NCBI GenBank assembly: GCA_947441115.1
Contig: CANESS010000009.1
Span: 1 to 33,385 of the forward strand
Direction of reading: 5' to 3'
DNA length: 33,385 bases
DNA from: Saprospirales bacterium
GTDB taxonomy: Bacteria > Bacteroidota > Bacteroidia > Chitinophagales > JADJOU01
This document shows, piece after piece, positions 1 through 10,653 of the stretch. The notes below the pieces were generated by a model, which saw only the letters and a program-made list of their open reading frames with translations, searched no databases and was not told the DNA's origin. Each line of letters opens with the position of its first letter. Position 1 is the stretch's first letter. A program made the translations under genes and the position numbers.

Positions 1-681
1 ATACTCGTAAATAGGATTTATAAGAAAGTGTCTATGATTGGCTATACTTAGCCCAGTATCAGCAACAATTCGCTCAAATCTTTTGATAGATATTCCAGTT
101 TCTTTCACTTCTACATAGCCATCAGGATGCTCTCCAAGTAGTTTCATCAATCCCTTGTATAGGGGCATAGGGAGCAGATGTGTATATGGTATTTTAGCAA
201 ACAGTTTGCTCTGAGCAACTTGCTGGTGGCCTCCAAAAGGCATATTAAACGGTGGAAAACCGAAGAAAATATAACCGTCAGGTTTTAAAAAGTTTTTCAA
301 CACCATCATGACCTTTTCTTGATCATGAATATGCTCTATGACATCTTTTAGCACAATTAAATCAAAGTACTCATTGTATTGATTTTGAAACTCTAGGTCA
401 TAGACATTTTTAGCAACCAAAGTCATAGCACCACTATGGACATCTTCTTGATTAAAATCTATCGCTATTTGGAGTCTGGCTTCGTCTAATTCTACCCCTA
501 CTCCTAAACAGCCTCTTTTGCTAAACGCTTTCAAGACTCCTCCCTCAGCGCAGCCCACCTCTAGAACCTTCATGCCAGAAACTATTGGCATAACTTCCTC
601 TATAAATGGCAGTACAGATTTCTCGGCATTGAGCGTCTGCATTTCGTAATACCACTTTCTATCTTTGTGAAATTCGTACAT
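1..681 (-). CDS. class I SAM-dependent methyltransferase, 3' end beyond the window
   Basis: My translation of the minus strand from ATG at 681 reads MYEFHKDRKWYYEMQTLNAEKSVLPFIEEVMPIVSGMKVLEVGCAEGGVLKAFSKRGCLGVGVELDEARLQIAIDFN...FDLIVLKDVIEHIHDQEKVMMVLKNFLKPDGYIFFGFPPF, with VLEVGCAEGG (SAM-binding motif I) and a DVIEH motif typical of Methyltransf_11/23. The frame is open to the left edge. Confidence 0.85.
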   Translation of the reverse strand, partial: MYEFHKDRKWYYEMQTLNAEKSVLPFIEEVMPIVSGMKVLEVGCAEGGVLKAFSKRGCLGVGVELDEARLQIAIDFNQEDVHSGAMTLVAKNVYDLEFQNQYNEYFDLIVLKDVIEHIHDQEKVMMVLKNFLKPDGYIFFGFPPFNMPFGGHQQVAQSKLFAKIPYTHLLPMPLYKGLMKLLGEHPDGYVEVKETGISIKRFERIVADTGLSIANHRHFLINPIYEY

Positions 682-776
682 TAATTAGCTTTTTCAGTTG
701 AAAGTAAACACTTGAATTAGTGTTGTCTATTTTATAAATTAGAATATTTGGACTCTATAGATTTAACACTCGAAAA

Positions 777-2315
777 CTAGAGTGGTATATTATCGTGTTT
801 CTTCTTAGGTAAATTGACCACCTTATTCTCAAGCATTTTGAATGCTTTGATTACTTTCAATCTGGTCTCTCTAGGATAAATAACCTCATCTATAAAACCT
901 CTAGCCGCCGCTTTATATGGATTGGCAAATTTTTCTGTATAATTCAATTCTTTTTCCTTCCATGTCGCATCCTTATCGCTGGAGGCATTGATCTCATTTT
1001 TAAAAATAATTTCAGCGGCCCCTTTTGCACCCATCACTGCTATTTCTGCTGTAGGCCAAGCTAAATTTACATCGGCTCCAATGTGCTTGGAGTTCATGAC
1101 ATCATAGGCTCCGCCATAAGCTTTTCGTGTAATCACTGTAATTTTAGGCACGGTAGCTTCGCTAAAGGCAAACAATAATTTAGCACCGTTGGTAATAATA
1201 CCCTGCCACTCCTGATCTTTCCCAGGAAGGAAGCCAGGTACATCTACTAGCGTGAGCAAGGGAATATTAAATGCATCGCAAAAGCGAACAAATCTTGCTG
1301 CTTTTCTACTAGAGTTGATATCTAAAACACCTGCTAAACTTGCGGGCTGATTGGCGACAATGCCCACGCTTCTGCCACCTATTCTACTAAAGCCACAAAT
1401 AATGTTTTCTGCCCAGTCTTTATGTACCTCAAAAAATGAATCGGCATCAATGATTCCTTCGATCACTTCGTGCATATCATAGGGCTGGTTAGGGCTAGCA
1501 GGAATGAGGCAATCTAATTTTTCTCTTGATTCATTACCTAAATTAAACTCATTTTGATAAGCGTTATCTTCACAGTTCTGTGGTAAATAACTCACCAATT
1601 TTCGAATCATACGAAGACATTCGACCTCATTAGGGGCCTTAAAGTGTGTCACACCACTAATACTAGAGTGGGTATCTGCACCACCTAGTTCCTCACTGGT
1701 AATATCTTCATGGGTGACCGTCTTAACTACATTGGGGCCAGTAACGAACATATAGCTCGTCTTCTCTACCATAAATATAAAATCGGTAATTGCTGGCGAG
1801 TAGACTGCTCCGCCGGCGCAAGGGCCCATGATGGCTGATATTTGAGGAATCACTCCACTGGCCTTGGTATTTCTCCAAAAAATATCTGCATAACCTCCCA
1901 ATGAACTCACTCCTTCTTGAATTCGCGCACCCCCACTATCGTTCAAGCCAATAATCGGTGCTCCATTTTGTATCGCCAAGTCCATAATTTTACATATTTT
2001 CTCCGCATGGGTCTCAGAAAGTGAACCTCCGAAAATAGTAAAGTCTTGAGAGAATACATATACCAACCTCCCATCAATCGCCCCATGTCCCGTCACGACG
2101 CCATCGCCCAAATACTTCTCATTTTGCATGTCAAAATCAGTGCATCTATGCTCTACAAACATGCCTATTTCTTCAAAAGAGTTCTCATCGAGTAGTATTT
2201 CCACTCGCTCTCTAGCAGTTAATTTACCCTTGGCGTGCTGAGATACTATTCTTTTCTCTCCACCACCCAATTTAGCCTTTTGCCTTAAAGATTCTAATTT
2301 TTCGAATGCATTCAT
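777..2315 (-). CDS. acyl-CoA carboxylase carboxyltransferase (beta) subunit, propionyl-CoA carboxylase-like
   Basis: Supplied [45 protein letters not shown] and [10 protein letters not shown] are typical of acyl-CoA carboxylase beta subunits. Start placed at [14 protein letters not shown] (2315) rather than 2345, because a TATGTTTG -7-like box lies between the two. Confidence 0.93.
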   Translation of the reverse strand: MNAFEKLESLRQKAKLGGGEKRIVSQHAKGKLTARERVEILLDENSFEEIGMFVEHRCTDFDMQNEKYLGDGVVTGHGAIDGRLVYVFSQDFTIFGGSLSETHAEKICKIMDLAIQNGAPIIGLNDSGGARIQEGVSSLGGYADIFWRNTKASGVIPQISAIMGPCAGGAVYSPAITDFIFMVEKTSYMFVTGPNVVKTVTHEDITSEELGGADTHSSISGVTHFKAPNEVECLRMIRKLVSYLPQNCEDNAYQNEFNLGNESREKLDCLIPASPNQPYDMHEVIEGIIDADSFFEVHKDWAENIICGFSRIGGRSVGIVANQPASLAGVLDINSSRKAARFVRFCDAFNIPLLTLVDVPGFLPGKDQEWQGIITNGAKLLFAFSEATVPKITVITRKAYGGAYDVMNSKHIGADVNLAWPTAEIAVMGAKGAAEIIFKNEINASSDKDATWKEKELNYTEKFANPYKAAARGFIDEVIYPRETRLKVIKAFKMLENKVVNLPKKKHDNIPL

Positions 2316-2334
2316 TTGTGAAATTCTATGAAGA

Positions 2335-2342
2335 CAAACATA
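2335..2342 (-). promoter_or_regulatory. candidate Bacteroidota -7 element TATGTTTG upstream of the carboxylase gene
   Basis: Plus-strand CAAACATA matches the TAnnTTTG consensus, 20 bp upstream of the chosen ATG. The -33 element was not convincing. Confidence 0.45.
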
Positions 2343-2436
2343 CAATTTTTTAAGAAAACTATGGGGTCAATTTAAATGATACTCCTCATGGTATACTCGA
2401 AAATAGTTCTAGAATGATATGAAAAGTCTCTAAAAA

Positions 2437-3141
2437 TTAGACCCTTCTTCCGCCTTTTAACTTTTGGGTTAGAGCACTAAAAGCCGCAATTTTGCCATCA
2501 CGAAGCAAACCAGCCTGCTCAGGCCATGTCTCTGGAATATGAACTCTAAATCTAGGACCAGCTTTATCTAAAATTTCTTTCAATTGACTTACCTTATGAT
2601 TTGCCAATTGATCATACGAAAATATGCCATTCTCATTTAAGAGTCTCTCTAATGCAGGACCTATACCTTCAATTACTTTTAGATCATCATGCTCTTCGCT
2701 ACTTTTTATTGTAGAGACCTTTGTTGTTACTTTTTCTAACTTTATCTCTGACGATTTAAGTGAAGCTAATGCTGAGATTTCGCCCAATGCAGTCGTTTCT
2801 TGTTTCGGGTTAGAATTGCCATTACCTTTTAACTGACTTTCTAATGTTAATCCATTTGATTGATTCTCGGATAATCCTGCCAATCTATCTATTTCGTCTC
2901 GAAGCCTTTCTATTTGATCTGACAAATCAGACGAATCATTTACATTGAGATTTGAATTGACTTCCCCTTTTTGTTCTATAATAAATTCCTTCTTTCGAAA
3001 TCCAATAAAATGACGTACTAAAAATCCTATGACTGCCCCACCTGTAAGCATGAGGAGTATTTCCCATGTAGCATCCGTGCTATCATATTTTTTAAATAGA
3101 TTCTCTCCAAATGCATTTAGAATTAAAAATAAAAATATCAT
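2437..3141 (-). CDS. membrane-anchored protein with C-terminal helix-hairpin-helix-like domain
   Basis: N-terminal hydrophobic segment, low-complexity linker, then DDLKVIEGIGPALERLLNENGIFSYDQLANHKVSQLKEILDKAGPRFRVHIPETWPEQAGLLRDGK, typical of the Bacteroidota HhH / flap-endonuclease-like family. Confidence 0.75.
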   Translation of the reverse strand: MIFLFLILNAFGENLFKKYDSTDATWEILLMLTGGAVIGFLVRHFIGFRKKEFIIEQKGEVNSNLNVNDSSDLSDQIERLRDEIDRLAGLSENQSNGLTLESQLKGNGNSNPKQETTALGEISALASLKSSEIKLEKVTTKVSTIKSSEEHDDLKVIEGIGPALERLLNENGIFSYDQLANHKVSQLKEILDKAGPRFRVHIPETWPEQAGLLRDGKIAAFSALTQKLKGGRRV

Positions 3142-3159
3142 AAATAAAAATTTGTTTAG

Positions 3160-3954
3160 TTATTGAACTTTGACTTCTACGCGTCGATTTAATGCGCGGT
3201 TTTCTTCGGTAGAATTATTAACCTTGGGACTGCTTGAACCCCTACCTTCACAAGCTATATTTGTAGCCGGCATGCCAAACTTTATCAATTGATCTTTGAC
3301 TGTGTTTGCTTGTAATAGAGATAGTGATTTATTGGCGTCTTCATCTCCTACATTATCCGTATGACCAATCAAATATATTTTACTATCTTTCGATCCGGAT
3401 ACTAGTGAACTCAAATAATTATTCAAAGCTTCACTATTGATTTCATTAGTAAAATTAGTTGGAAGATAGATTTCAGTTATGCCATGATGACTCACCAACT
3501 GCACATCAGAGCTATTCATGTCTATGCTAGCAGAAACATCCATTGTATGCATCACCGCTAGAGTATCTTGAAACTTGACATTCTTAAGTAACCCAAATAT
3601 TTGTACTCGATTGGAATCTAGTCCTCTATTTATGAGCAATTCTTTAAAAATCTGAGCACGAGCAATTCCTAAATTTTCAAAAGACGATGAGTTAACCTCT
3701 TCTGGGGTATAATAACCTACAAGGTCGATATTATTGGACTTACTAGCATCGATGAGCGAGTCAGCATATTGATCAAAATCTCCTAGGAAATAACTATCGG
3801 AGTTTTTGTAAAACTGAATAGGATATTTAGACTGAATAGCCTCCTGAGTCTCACTCTCTGGACATAAATTTTTAATCCCACATACATAATTTTTCCAGCA
3901 AAGTATGACATAAATTGGGAAGAAAGCTAATACCAAAATACTCTTTAAATTCAT
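3160..3954 (-). CDS. OmpA-family protein
   Basis: C-terminus IYLIGHTDNVGDEDANKSLSLLQANTVKDQLIKFGMPATNIACEGRGSSSPKVNNSTEENRALNRRVEVKVQ is a canonical OmpA peptidoglycan-binding domain. Confidence 0.9.
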   Translation of the reverse strand: MNLKSILVLAFFPIYVILCWKNYVCGIKNLCPESETQEAIQSKYPIQFYKNSDSYFLGDFDQYADSLIDASKSNNIDLVGYYTPEEVNSSSFENLGIARAQIFKELLINRGLDSNRVQIFGLLKNVKFQDTLAVMHTMDVSASIDMNSSDVQLVSHHGITEIYLPTNFTNEINSEALNNYLSSLVSGSKDSKIYLIGHTDNVGDEDANKSLSLLQANTVKDQLIKFGMPATNIACEGRGSSSPKVNNSTEENRALNRRVEVKVQ

Positions 3955-3974
3955 TCTTTTAATTTAATCTCCAG

Positions 3975-3982
3975 CAAATGTA
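3975..3982 (-). promoter_or_regulatory. candidate -7 element TACATTTG upstream of the OmpA-family gene
   Basis: Plus-strand CAAATGTA matches TAnnTTTG, about 20 bp upstream of the start codon. Confidence 0.4.
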
Positions 3983-4037
3983 AATAAAATATAAAAATAA
4001 ACGGTAAATATAAGTCTTAGAATTAAATCTAAAGTCT

Positions 4038-4045
4038 TATATTTG
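4038..4045 (+). promoter_or_regulatory. candidate -7 element TATATTTG upstream of the 2190-aa T9SS gene
   Basis: TAnnTTTG match about 35 bp upstream of the GTG start at 4081. Confidence 0.4.
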
Positions 4046-4080
4046 TGTAGATAACATATAATAAATACAAAACTAGATTC

Positions 4081-7000
4081 GTGAGGATATCCATAGCATT
4101 ATTCTATGTCATTCTATACCCACTTATAGGGTATGGGCATAGTAATGGATCCAATAAGTTGATATATATAGAGAATAAAGGTCAATGGCATGGGAACGTG
4201 CTATATAAAACCTCTATAAAAAATGGTGCTATCTACTTAGAGAATAATAAAATCACAGTCAATGTAACAGAGAATAAAAGTCATAAATTTGATAGCAGCT
4301 ATGACTACAGCAAGCCTTGTCAAGGACATGTATATCAGATAGAGTTTCTAAACAGCCTACCGCAGCCTCAAGTAAGTGCTGAAAAAAAATTCGATGAATA
4401 TTTCAATTTTTTTCTAAGTGAAAATCTGGCTCAATGGAAAGGAGGCTGTCAAGGCTATGAAGATATTAGGTATAAAAATTTGTATCCTAATATTGATTTA
4501 ATCATAAGTTCTAAGTATTTCCAACCTAAATACACCTTCTATCTAAAGGCTGGAGCTAAGGTCAGCGATATAAAAATGAAGTTTAATGGATTATCTAATA
4601 TTTATCTCAAATCAAATGGAGATTTAGTGTCAAGCACAGTACTAGGAGATATTGTAGACGAAAGACCAATTACTTTTCTACATCAAGAAGGCCAAATCAC
4701 AGATGTCAGCAGCAATTTCTTATTAGACAATAATATATTAACCTTCAATGTAGGCATAAACGAAATCAAAGAAAGTCAGCTATTAGAAATTGACCCTCAG
4801 ATTATTTTTAGTTCCTACAGTGGATCTACAGGAGACAATTTTGGCGCCTCTGCTACCTATGATTTTTCAGGCCATCTCTATGGCACAGGATTGGTATTCG
4901 CAGCTGGATACCCTACTACTACTGGTGCTTATCAGACCACCTTTGGTGGTCAGTCTGACATAGGAATTACTAAATTTAGCCCCACTGGTAATGCAAGAAT
5001 ATACTCTACCTACATAGGAGGCTCTAGCTTTGACGTACCTCATAGCTTGGTGGTAGATCAGAATAATAGACTTATTCTACTAGCTACTACGAGTTCTTCC
5101 AATTACCCAACAACTACTGGTGCATTTAGAACTAGTTTTTCAGGTGGTCCTAGCTTAACAGGGATTGCATCGCTGAATGGACTAGGAATTTCATATCCCA
5201 ATGGAGCTGATATTGTAATTACCAAATTTAATACTACTGGAACAGGCCTTGTTGGCTCTACTTTTTTTGGAGGATCTGGGACAGATGGCTTAGGCTTTAG
5301 TACAGATTTAGTAAAAAATTATGGCGATGGAATTCGCGGTGAAATTGAGACCGATACCTTTGGAAATATCTATTTTGCATCACTATCTAATTCTACGAAT
5401 CTACCTACCGTAACAGGAGGCTACAAGTCTACCAATTCGGGGGGATTTGATGGAATTCTTGCTAAGTTTAATACCAATTTAACTAATCTCCTAGCCTTCA
5501 CCTATATAGGTGGCTCAGCGGATGATGCGACCTATGATTTATGCTTCGACAATTCGGGTAATATCATAGCTGCAGGCGGTACAGCTTCTAGCAATATTGG
5601 TGCTACCGCGGGCGTAGTCAATACAACATATAGTGGCAATACGGATGGGATGGTGGTATCCTTAAATAACAATCTCTCTACATTGAGATTCGCGAGCTAC
5701 TATGGCACTAGTGATTATGACCAGATATATTTTATAGAGCGCGATCAATCGAACCAAATCAATCTATTGGGCCAAACCAACCATAGTAGCTCTAATTACT
5801 ACTTATTCAATGCCGGGTATTCAATCCCTCATACAGGGCAGTTTGTGTCTATACTCAATTCTACGGCTACAGCCAAAGTGCGTTCTACTATGTTCGGACG
5901 TGGAAATCAAAATCCAGATATATCTCCTACAGCCTTCCTAGTAGATTATTGTGATAAAATATTCATCACTGGATGGGGCAGCAATCTGGGTTCGTTTAAT
6001 ACTTTTTCCCTATCTACTTCAGGACTGCCTGTCACCTCTAATGCATTTCAATCGACTACCTTGGGTAATGGTTTTTATATGATGATACTAGAAGGAAACT
6101 TAAGTGCCCTCTACTATGGATCATTTTTTGGAGGAACTACGACTCTCTCGCAAGAGCATGTGGATGGTGGAACAAGTAGATTTGACAAAAATGGCATCGT
6201 CTATCATGCAGTATGTGCAGGGTGCGGTGGACAGCAAAATTTCCCAATTTATCCGAATGCAGCCTCCGTTGTGGGACCTACAAATAATAGTTCTAATTGC
6301 AATCTAGGCGTCATAAAATTTGACTTTGGCCTTCCTGTAAAAGCAGATTTTAGTTATACTCCAGGATGTGCGCCGGCTAATATCAAAATGAACAACTACA
6401 GTCATACTGTGAGCGCGAATACCCAATTTAGTTGGATATTTAGTAATGGGGTGGCCTCTAACGTTAAGGAGCCTACGGTTGCATTTACCAATCCTGGCAT
6501 CTATACAGCCATGCTCATCATACGAGATTCTACCTCCTGCAACAAAGTAGACACACTTGTAAAAAATATTGTGATTTTAGGAACTACAGCAGATACCTTG
6601 TCAGATAAAACGATATGCACAGGTAGCTCTGCCAGAATAGGATTCACTAACATAGTCGATACTGGAATGACATTTACATGGACTCCAACTACTAGCCTAG
6701 ACGATCCTACGATTTTATCCCCTTATGCCTCCCCTACGATCAATACCCAATATCGACTTATTATTCAAAAAACAGGATGTACAGATACCTTTTACCAAAG
6801 AGTACTTATAGATACACCTAAGGCACTTACTATATCGGGAGATAATATTGCTTGTATTGGCTCTTCTACTACATTTACCTGTCCCAAATACTCATTAGGC
6901 AGCTATGACTGGTTACCTAAAAATATGCTCGTTCAATCTACGAGAGACTCTGCGACCTACCTATTCACAGCGCTACCGACAGATATAACAGTAAACTACG

Positions 7001-10000
7001 TAAGCGAATATGGTTGTATCACTACAACTAAGAAAACGATCATAGGTGGAATACCTACGCTAAATGCTGAAGCAGATACTATAGCCTGCAAAGGAGACAT
7101 CATTACCCTACTAGTCAAATCAAATTTTATAGGTGGAACACTAAGCTTTAGTCCTGCTATCAATGTATTGTATCAGAATTTAGATACAGTGCGCTTTCTG
7201 TTTGATAGCTCTATGGCACTTATTATCACCAAAACGATTTCGGCTTCGTGTATAGCTAAGGATACCCTTTCTTTTAAATTATTAAAAGATAAACTAAATT
7301 GGCAAATAGATAGTATACTTTGTTTTAACGAACTTGCCCGAGCTACAGCCAATACGCATACAAATTACACCATAAATTGGCAACCTTCGGCCACATTGAC
7401 TACCCCGCAGAATACAAGTCCAGCAATATTTAATCTCAGCAATACCTCTAGAAAAATATATATCGAAGCGCAGCACAATCAAAAAAGTTTCTGCCAATTT
7501 AAAGATTCTGCATTCGTGAAATTCATTCAAGTGTTCGTAAAATTAAATGCAGATACCATTAAATGTAAGGACAGTCTAGTGACTATAAATCATACAAACT
7601 CTAGTGGTACGAATAAGCAATGGACCCCTGCCAATCTATTGATAAGTCAGACAAATCAAACTGCTGTATTTCGGGTACCACAAACGGGCTATTACAAAAT
7701 GACTGTAACAGATAGTAACTGTGTAGTCAGTGATTCTATCCGTATAGTCATACTCAATGATATGATAGAACTCACTGGGGACACACTCATTTGCCCGAAC
7801 GATATAGCTAGAATTAGTGCCACAAGACTCCCTGGCGCTAGCTACCAATGGACACCCTTCCCTCCTATCATAGGCAAATCAGATACTTCTCATATCCGGG
7901 TCAAGACAAAAAACCCGCAATGGTTCTATGTGCATATACAGGATACTCAAAAATGCTACGTCTTCGATTCCATTTTGCTCAAACAAATTGATAGTACACA
8001 GGTAGCAAAGGCAGATTTTAAGGCCAACACAAATTGCCAAAATTTAAGTATTAACTTTACCAATACATCCCGGGCAGTGTCCTCTTCACCTGGTTATAAC
8101 TGGAATTTTAATGGTCAGGGTAGCTCGACACAAACCAATCCTAGTTTTAACTTCACTAGCTATGGTCTGCAAAATGTGACCTTAATCATTCAAGATAATG
8201 CATCTTGCAATAAATCGGATACTATTACCCAAGCGATTTACATTTTGAATAATAGCTTCACAGCACTACCTACTATTAAGAGTTGTCAAGGAGATTCGGT
8301 CAGTATAGGATTGAAAGGAGTTACTGACCCCACAGCCACCATTAGCTGGACCCCCAATACTCAGATGTCAGGCACCAATAGTTTTAACCCAACAGTCAAG
8401 GTAAATGCTCAGACCACATTTAGAGCATTCATTACTAAAAATGGCTGTGCAGATACCCTAGAGCAAACGGTGCTCATTAATGTTCCTAAACCTCTTTTCA
8501 TTAATGGCCCAACCACAGTTTGTAATCTAGCTACTGTGCTTTATACCGCTACACCCTATTCCGTAGGACAATATAACTGGGAGCCCTTTGCTCAAATAGC
8601 ATACCAGAATAGAGATAGTGCGCGTATTATATTAACTACTAATAGAAAAATAAAAGTCAATTATGTTTCTGACTATAATTGTCTCTCCAGCGATAGCTTG
8701 CTGGTGCAGTTAGCCAATGCTAGTATTAGCCTGCAAATGGATACGATTGGTTGTAAAGATGAAATCTTAACTTTAAGCTATTCTTCTAATATACCAGGTG
8801 GGGTTTATTCATTTACCCCGAGCAGTAATATTATTTCCTCCACCGCGAACTCTGCTCAATATCGAGTAGATACCACTAGAACAATAACGGTAGATTATAG
8901 AATTAATAATGCCTGCTTCGATACAAAAACCTTGACTATAAAACTGCTAGAAGATGCTGTAAATTGGCAGCCAGACACCATAACCTGTCGTGGATTCAAT
9001 ACTCAGGCTATAGCTAATATAAGTAACCGATGGAATCTTACATGGAGTCCTACTGGTTTATTACAAAGTGCTCAAGGGGTCTCTCCGGCTAATTTTGGAT
9101 CATTCGTTCTGGATAGTTCTATATTTATTCAAGCTAGTATAGTCAATAGGCCAACCTGTATTTTCAGAGATACCGCACGCATACGCTTATTTGAAAATTT
9201 AATCCAAATCTCTGGCCCTAAATTTAACTGTAAAGATAGTTTCGTATCGCTACAAGCTAATCTTATTCCTAACACCACCTATACTTGGGGTCCAAATAAC
9301 GCCTTGTTTAATGCCAACTTAAATTCGGCGATTTTCAAAACAGATCTAAGTAGAAACTATTTTGTGTCTGCTCGATTTAAAAACCTATGTACGGCGGTAG
9401 ATACTCATTTCGTCTTTGCAGGAAATCCTGATTTGAGACTATGGGCAGATACCATAGTATGCGCCAATGATACCGTATCGCTCAATGCTACTGCACTAGT
9501 AGGTGCAAGCTATACTTGGTCCAATGGAGCTACGACCCCAACTACAATAGTGACCGTAACTCAGCCTACTATCTACAGACTCACTGTTCTTGATTCCAAT
9601 AACTGCAGACTAAATGATTCACTCCATATAAAACTATTTGACCCTACTACCCTAAAACTATTATCAAGAGATTCTATCGTATGTAAGTTCGATACTGTAA
9701 AATTATCGGTACCAAATTATCCAAAGGTCACCTATCAATGGGTACCATCGCTACCCATACTTAGTGGACAAGGAACTGCTAGCATCAAGGCATGGATAAA
9801 TGTAGATACTAAATTTCAAATTTTAGCCACACTAAGCAGAGGTAGTAGTAGCTGCTTTGTTCTAGATAGCATCCTCATGCGCAAGGATACTCAATTTCTA
9901 AAAATTTCTGGAAATCAAATCGTGTGCAAAGGAGACACTCTCACTCTTACCGCCACCCCGAATAATAGCTTCACTTATCAATGGAATCCATTGACTTGGA

Positions 10001-10653
10001 TAAGTCTCAATAGAAATATAGCTAGGTACCAAGTCCTAGACTCTATGCTAATTAGATGTGTAGCTACTAGTAGCAATTTTGGCAAGTGTAAATACCGCGA
10101 CTCTATCAAAGCCGACCGCAGCCGCTATCTGGATGATCTTCGTGTGTCCGCCACTCCTGATAAGATAGAATACGGCTCTACAAGCATATTACAAGCCACA
10201 GCTTCTAATATAGTAGGCTATACTTGGTCACCTGCTAAGACCCTAGACAATAGATTTATCCCAATGCCTGAAGCCAAGCCAGACACAACCACTACCTATT
10301 ATGTCACTGTGCGAGACCCTTTGGGTTGCAGAAGTGGAGATTCTGTAGTAGTCACCGTATTTTACGAAATATGTGATCATCCTGAAGTATATGTACCTAC
10401 AGGATTCACACCAAATAAAGACGGAAAGAACGACGCGCTCTATGTGATGGGAGACAATATTCAGAAAATGCATTTCATGATATACGATCGTTGGGGACAG
10501 TTAATTTTTGAAAGCTATAATCAGAAAAAGGGGTGGGATGGGACCTACAAAGGAATAGAATTAGAGCCTGGTGTCTTTGCCTACTACCTCTATGTAGAAT
10601 GCATTGGCGGAGGCACGAGCAGCCAAAAAGGGAATATTACAATTTTAAAATAG
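4081..10653 (+). CDS. giant secreted protein: DUF7948-like N-terminus, SBBP-type beta-propeller repeats, PKD/Ig-like modules, T9SS type B (gliding-motility-associated) C-terminal domain
   Basis: 2190-aa ORF with GTG start and signal peptide MRISIALFYVILYPLIGYGHS. N-terminus GQWHGNVLYKTSIKNGAIYLE...YPNIDLIISSKYFQPKYTFYLKAGAKVSDIKMKFNG; repeats such as YSTYIGGSSFDVPHSLVVDQNN; PKD motifs FSYTPGCAPANIKMNNYS; C-terminus HPEVYVPTGFTPNKDGKNDALYVMGDNIQKMHFMIYDRWGQLIFES...GWDGTYKGIELEPGVFAYYLYVECIGG. Confidence 0.93.
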   Translation: MRISIALFYVILYPLIGYGHSNGSNKLIYIENKGQWHGNVLYKTSIKNGAIYLENNKITVNVTENKSHKFDSSYDYSKPCQGHVYQIEFLNSLPQPQVSAEKKFDEYFNFFLSENLAQWKGGCQGYEDIRYKNLYPNIDLIISSKYFQPKYTFYLKAGAKVSDIKMKFNGLSNIYLKSNGDLVSSTVLGDIVDERPITFLHQEGQITDVSSNFLLDNNILTFNVGINEIKESQLLEIDPQIIFSSYSGSTGDNFGASATYDFSGHLYGTGLVFAAGYPTTTGAYQTTFGGQSDIGITKFSPTGNARIYSTYIGGSSFDVPHSLVVDQNNRLILLATTSSSNYPTTTGAFRTSFSGGPSLTGIASLNGLGISYPNGADIVITKFNTTGTGLVGSTFFGGSGTDGLGFSTDLVKNYGDGIRGEIETDTFGNIYFASLSNSTNLPTVTGGYKSTNSGGFDGILAKFNTNLTNLLAFTYIGGSADDATYDLCFDNSGNIIAAGGTASSNIGATAGVVNTTYSGNTDGMVVSLNNNLSTLRFASYYGTSDYDQIYFIERDQSNQINLLGQTNHSSSNYYLFNAGYSIPHTGQFVSILNSTATAKVRSTMFGRGNQNPDISPTAFLVDYCDKIFITGWGSNLGSFNTFSLSTSGLPVTSNAFQSTTLGNGFYMMILEGNLSALYYGSFFGGTTTLSQEHVDGGTSRFDKNGIVYHAVCAGCGGQQNFPIYPNAASVVGPTNNSSNCNLGVIKFDFGLPVKADFSYTPGCAPANIKMNNYSHTVSANTQFSWIFSNGVASNVKEPTVAFTNPGIYTAMLIIRDSTSCNKVDTLVKNIVILGTTADTLSDKTICTGSSARIGFTNIVDTGMTFTWTPTTSLDDPTILSPYASPTINTQYRLIIQKTGCTDTFYQRVLIDTPKALTISGDNIACIGSSTTFTCPKYSLGSYDWLPKNMLVQSTRDSATYLFTALPTDITVNYVSEYGCITTTKKTIIGGIPTLNAEADTIACKGDIITLLVKSNFIGGTLSFSPAINVLYQNLDTVRFLFDSSMALIITKTISASCIAKDTLSFKLLKDKLNWQIDSILCFNELARATANTHTNYTINWQPSATLTTPQNTSPAIFNLSNTSRKIYIEAQHNQKSFCQFKDSAFVKFIQVFVKLNADTIKCKDSLVTINHTNSSGTNKQWTPANLLISQTNQTAVFRVPQTGYYKMTVTDSNCVVSDSIRIVILNDMIELTGDTLICPNDIARISATRLPGASYQWTPFPPIIGKSDTSHIRVKTKNPQWFYVHIQDTQKCYVFDSILLKQIDSTQVAKADFKANTNCQNLSINFTNTSRAVSSSPGYNWNFNGQGSSTQTNPSFNFTSYGLQNVTLIIQDNASCNKSDTITQAIYILNNSFTALPTIKSCQGDSVSIGLKGVTDPTATISWTPNTQMSGTNSFNPTVKVNAQTTFRAFITKNGCADTLEQTVLINVPKPLFINGPTTVCNLATVLYTATPYSVGQYNWEPFAQIAYQNRDSARIILTTNRKIKVNYVSDYNCLSSDSLLVQLANASISLQMDTIGCKDEILTLSYSSNIPGGVYSFTPSSNIISSTANSAQYRVDTTRTITVDYRINNACFDTKTLTIKLLEDAVNWQPDTITCRGFNTQAIANISNRWNLTWSPTGLLQSAQGVSPANFGSFVLDSSIFIQASIVNRPTCIFRDTARIRLFENLIQISGPKFNCKDSFVSLQANLIPNTTYTWGPNNALFNANLNSAIFKTDLSRNYFVSARFKNLCTAVDTHFVFAGNPDLRLWADTIVCANDTVSLNATALVGASYTWSNGATTPTTIVTVTQPTIYRLTVLDSNNCRLNDSLHIKLFDPTTLKLLSRDSIVCKFDTVKLSVPNYPKVTYQWVPSLPILSGQGTASIKAWINVDTKFQILATLSRGSSSCFVLDSILMRKDTQFLKISGNQIVCKGDTLTLTATPNNSFTYQWNPLTWISLNRNIARYQVLDSMLIRCVATSSNFGKCKYRDSIKADRSRYLDDLRVSATPDKIEYGSTSILQATASNIVGYTWSPAKTLDNRFIPMPEAKPDTTTTYYVTVRDPLGCRSGDSVVVTVFYEICDHPEVYVPTGFTPNKDGKNDALYVMGDNIQKMHFMIYDRWGQLIFESYNQKKGWDGTYKGIELEPGVFAYYLYVECIGGGTSSQKGNITILK

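Noticed and set aside
2316-2345. N-terminal extension [10 protein letters not shown] of the carboxylase ORF
   Set aside because: The upstream start lies at or before the TATGTTTG -7 candidate; MNAFEKL at 2315 is the usual-looking start.
2624-2836. 70-aa plus-strand ORF
   Set aside because: Antisense to the HhH-domain gene; low-complexity translation.
7294-7848. Minus-strand ORFs of 78 and 70 aa
   Set aside because: Lie within the 2190-aa type B gene and show no protein-family features.
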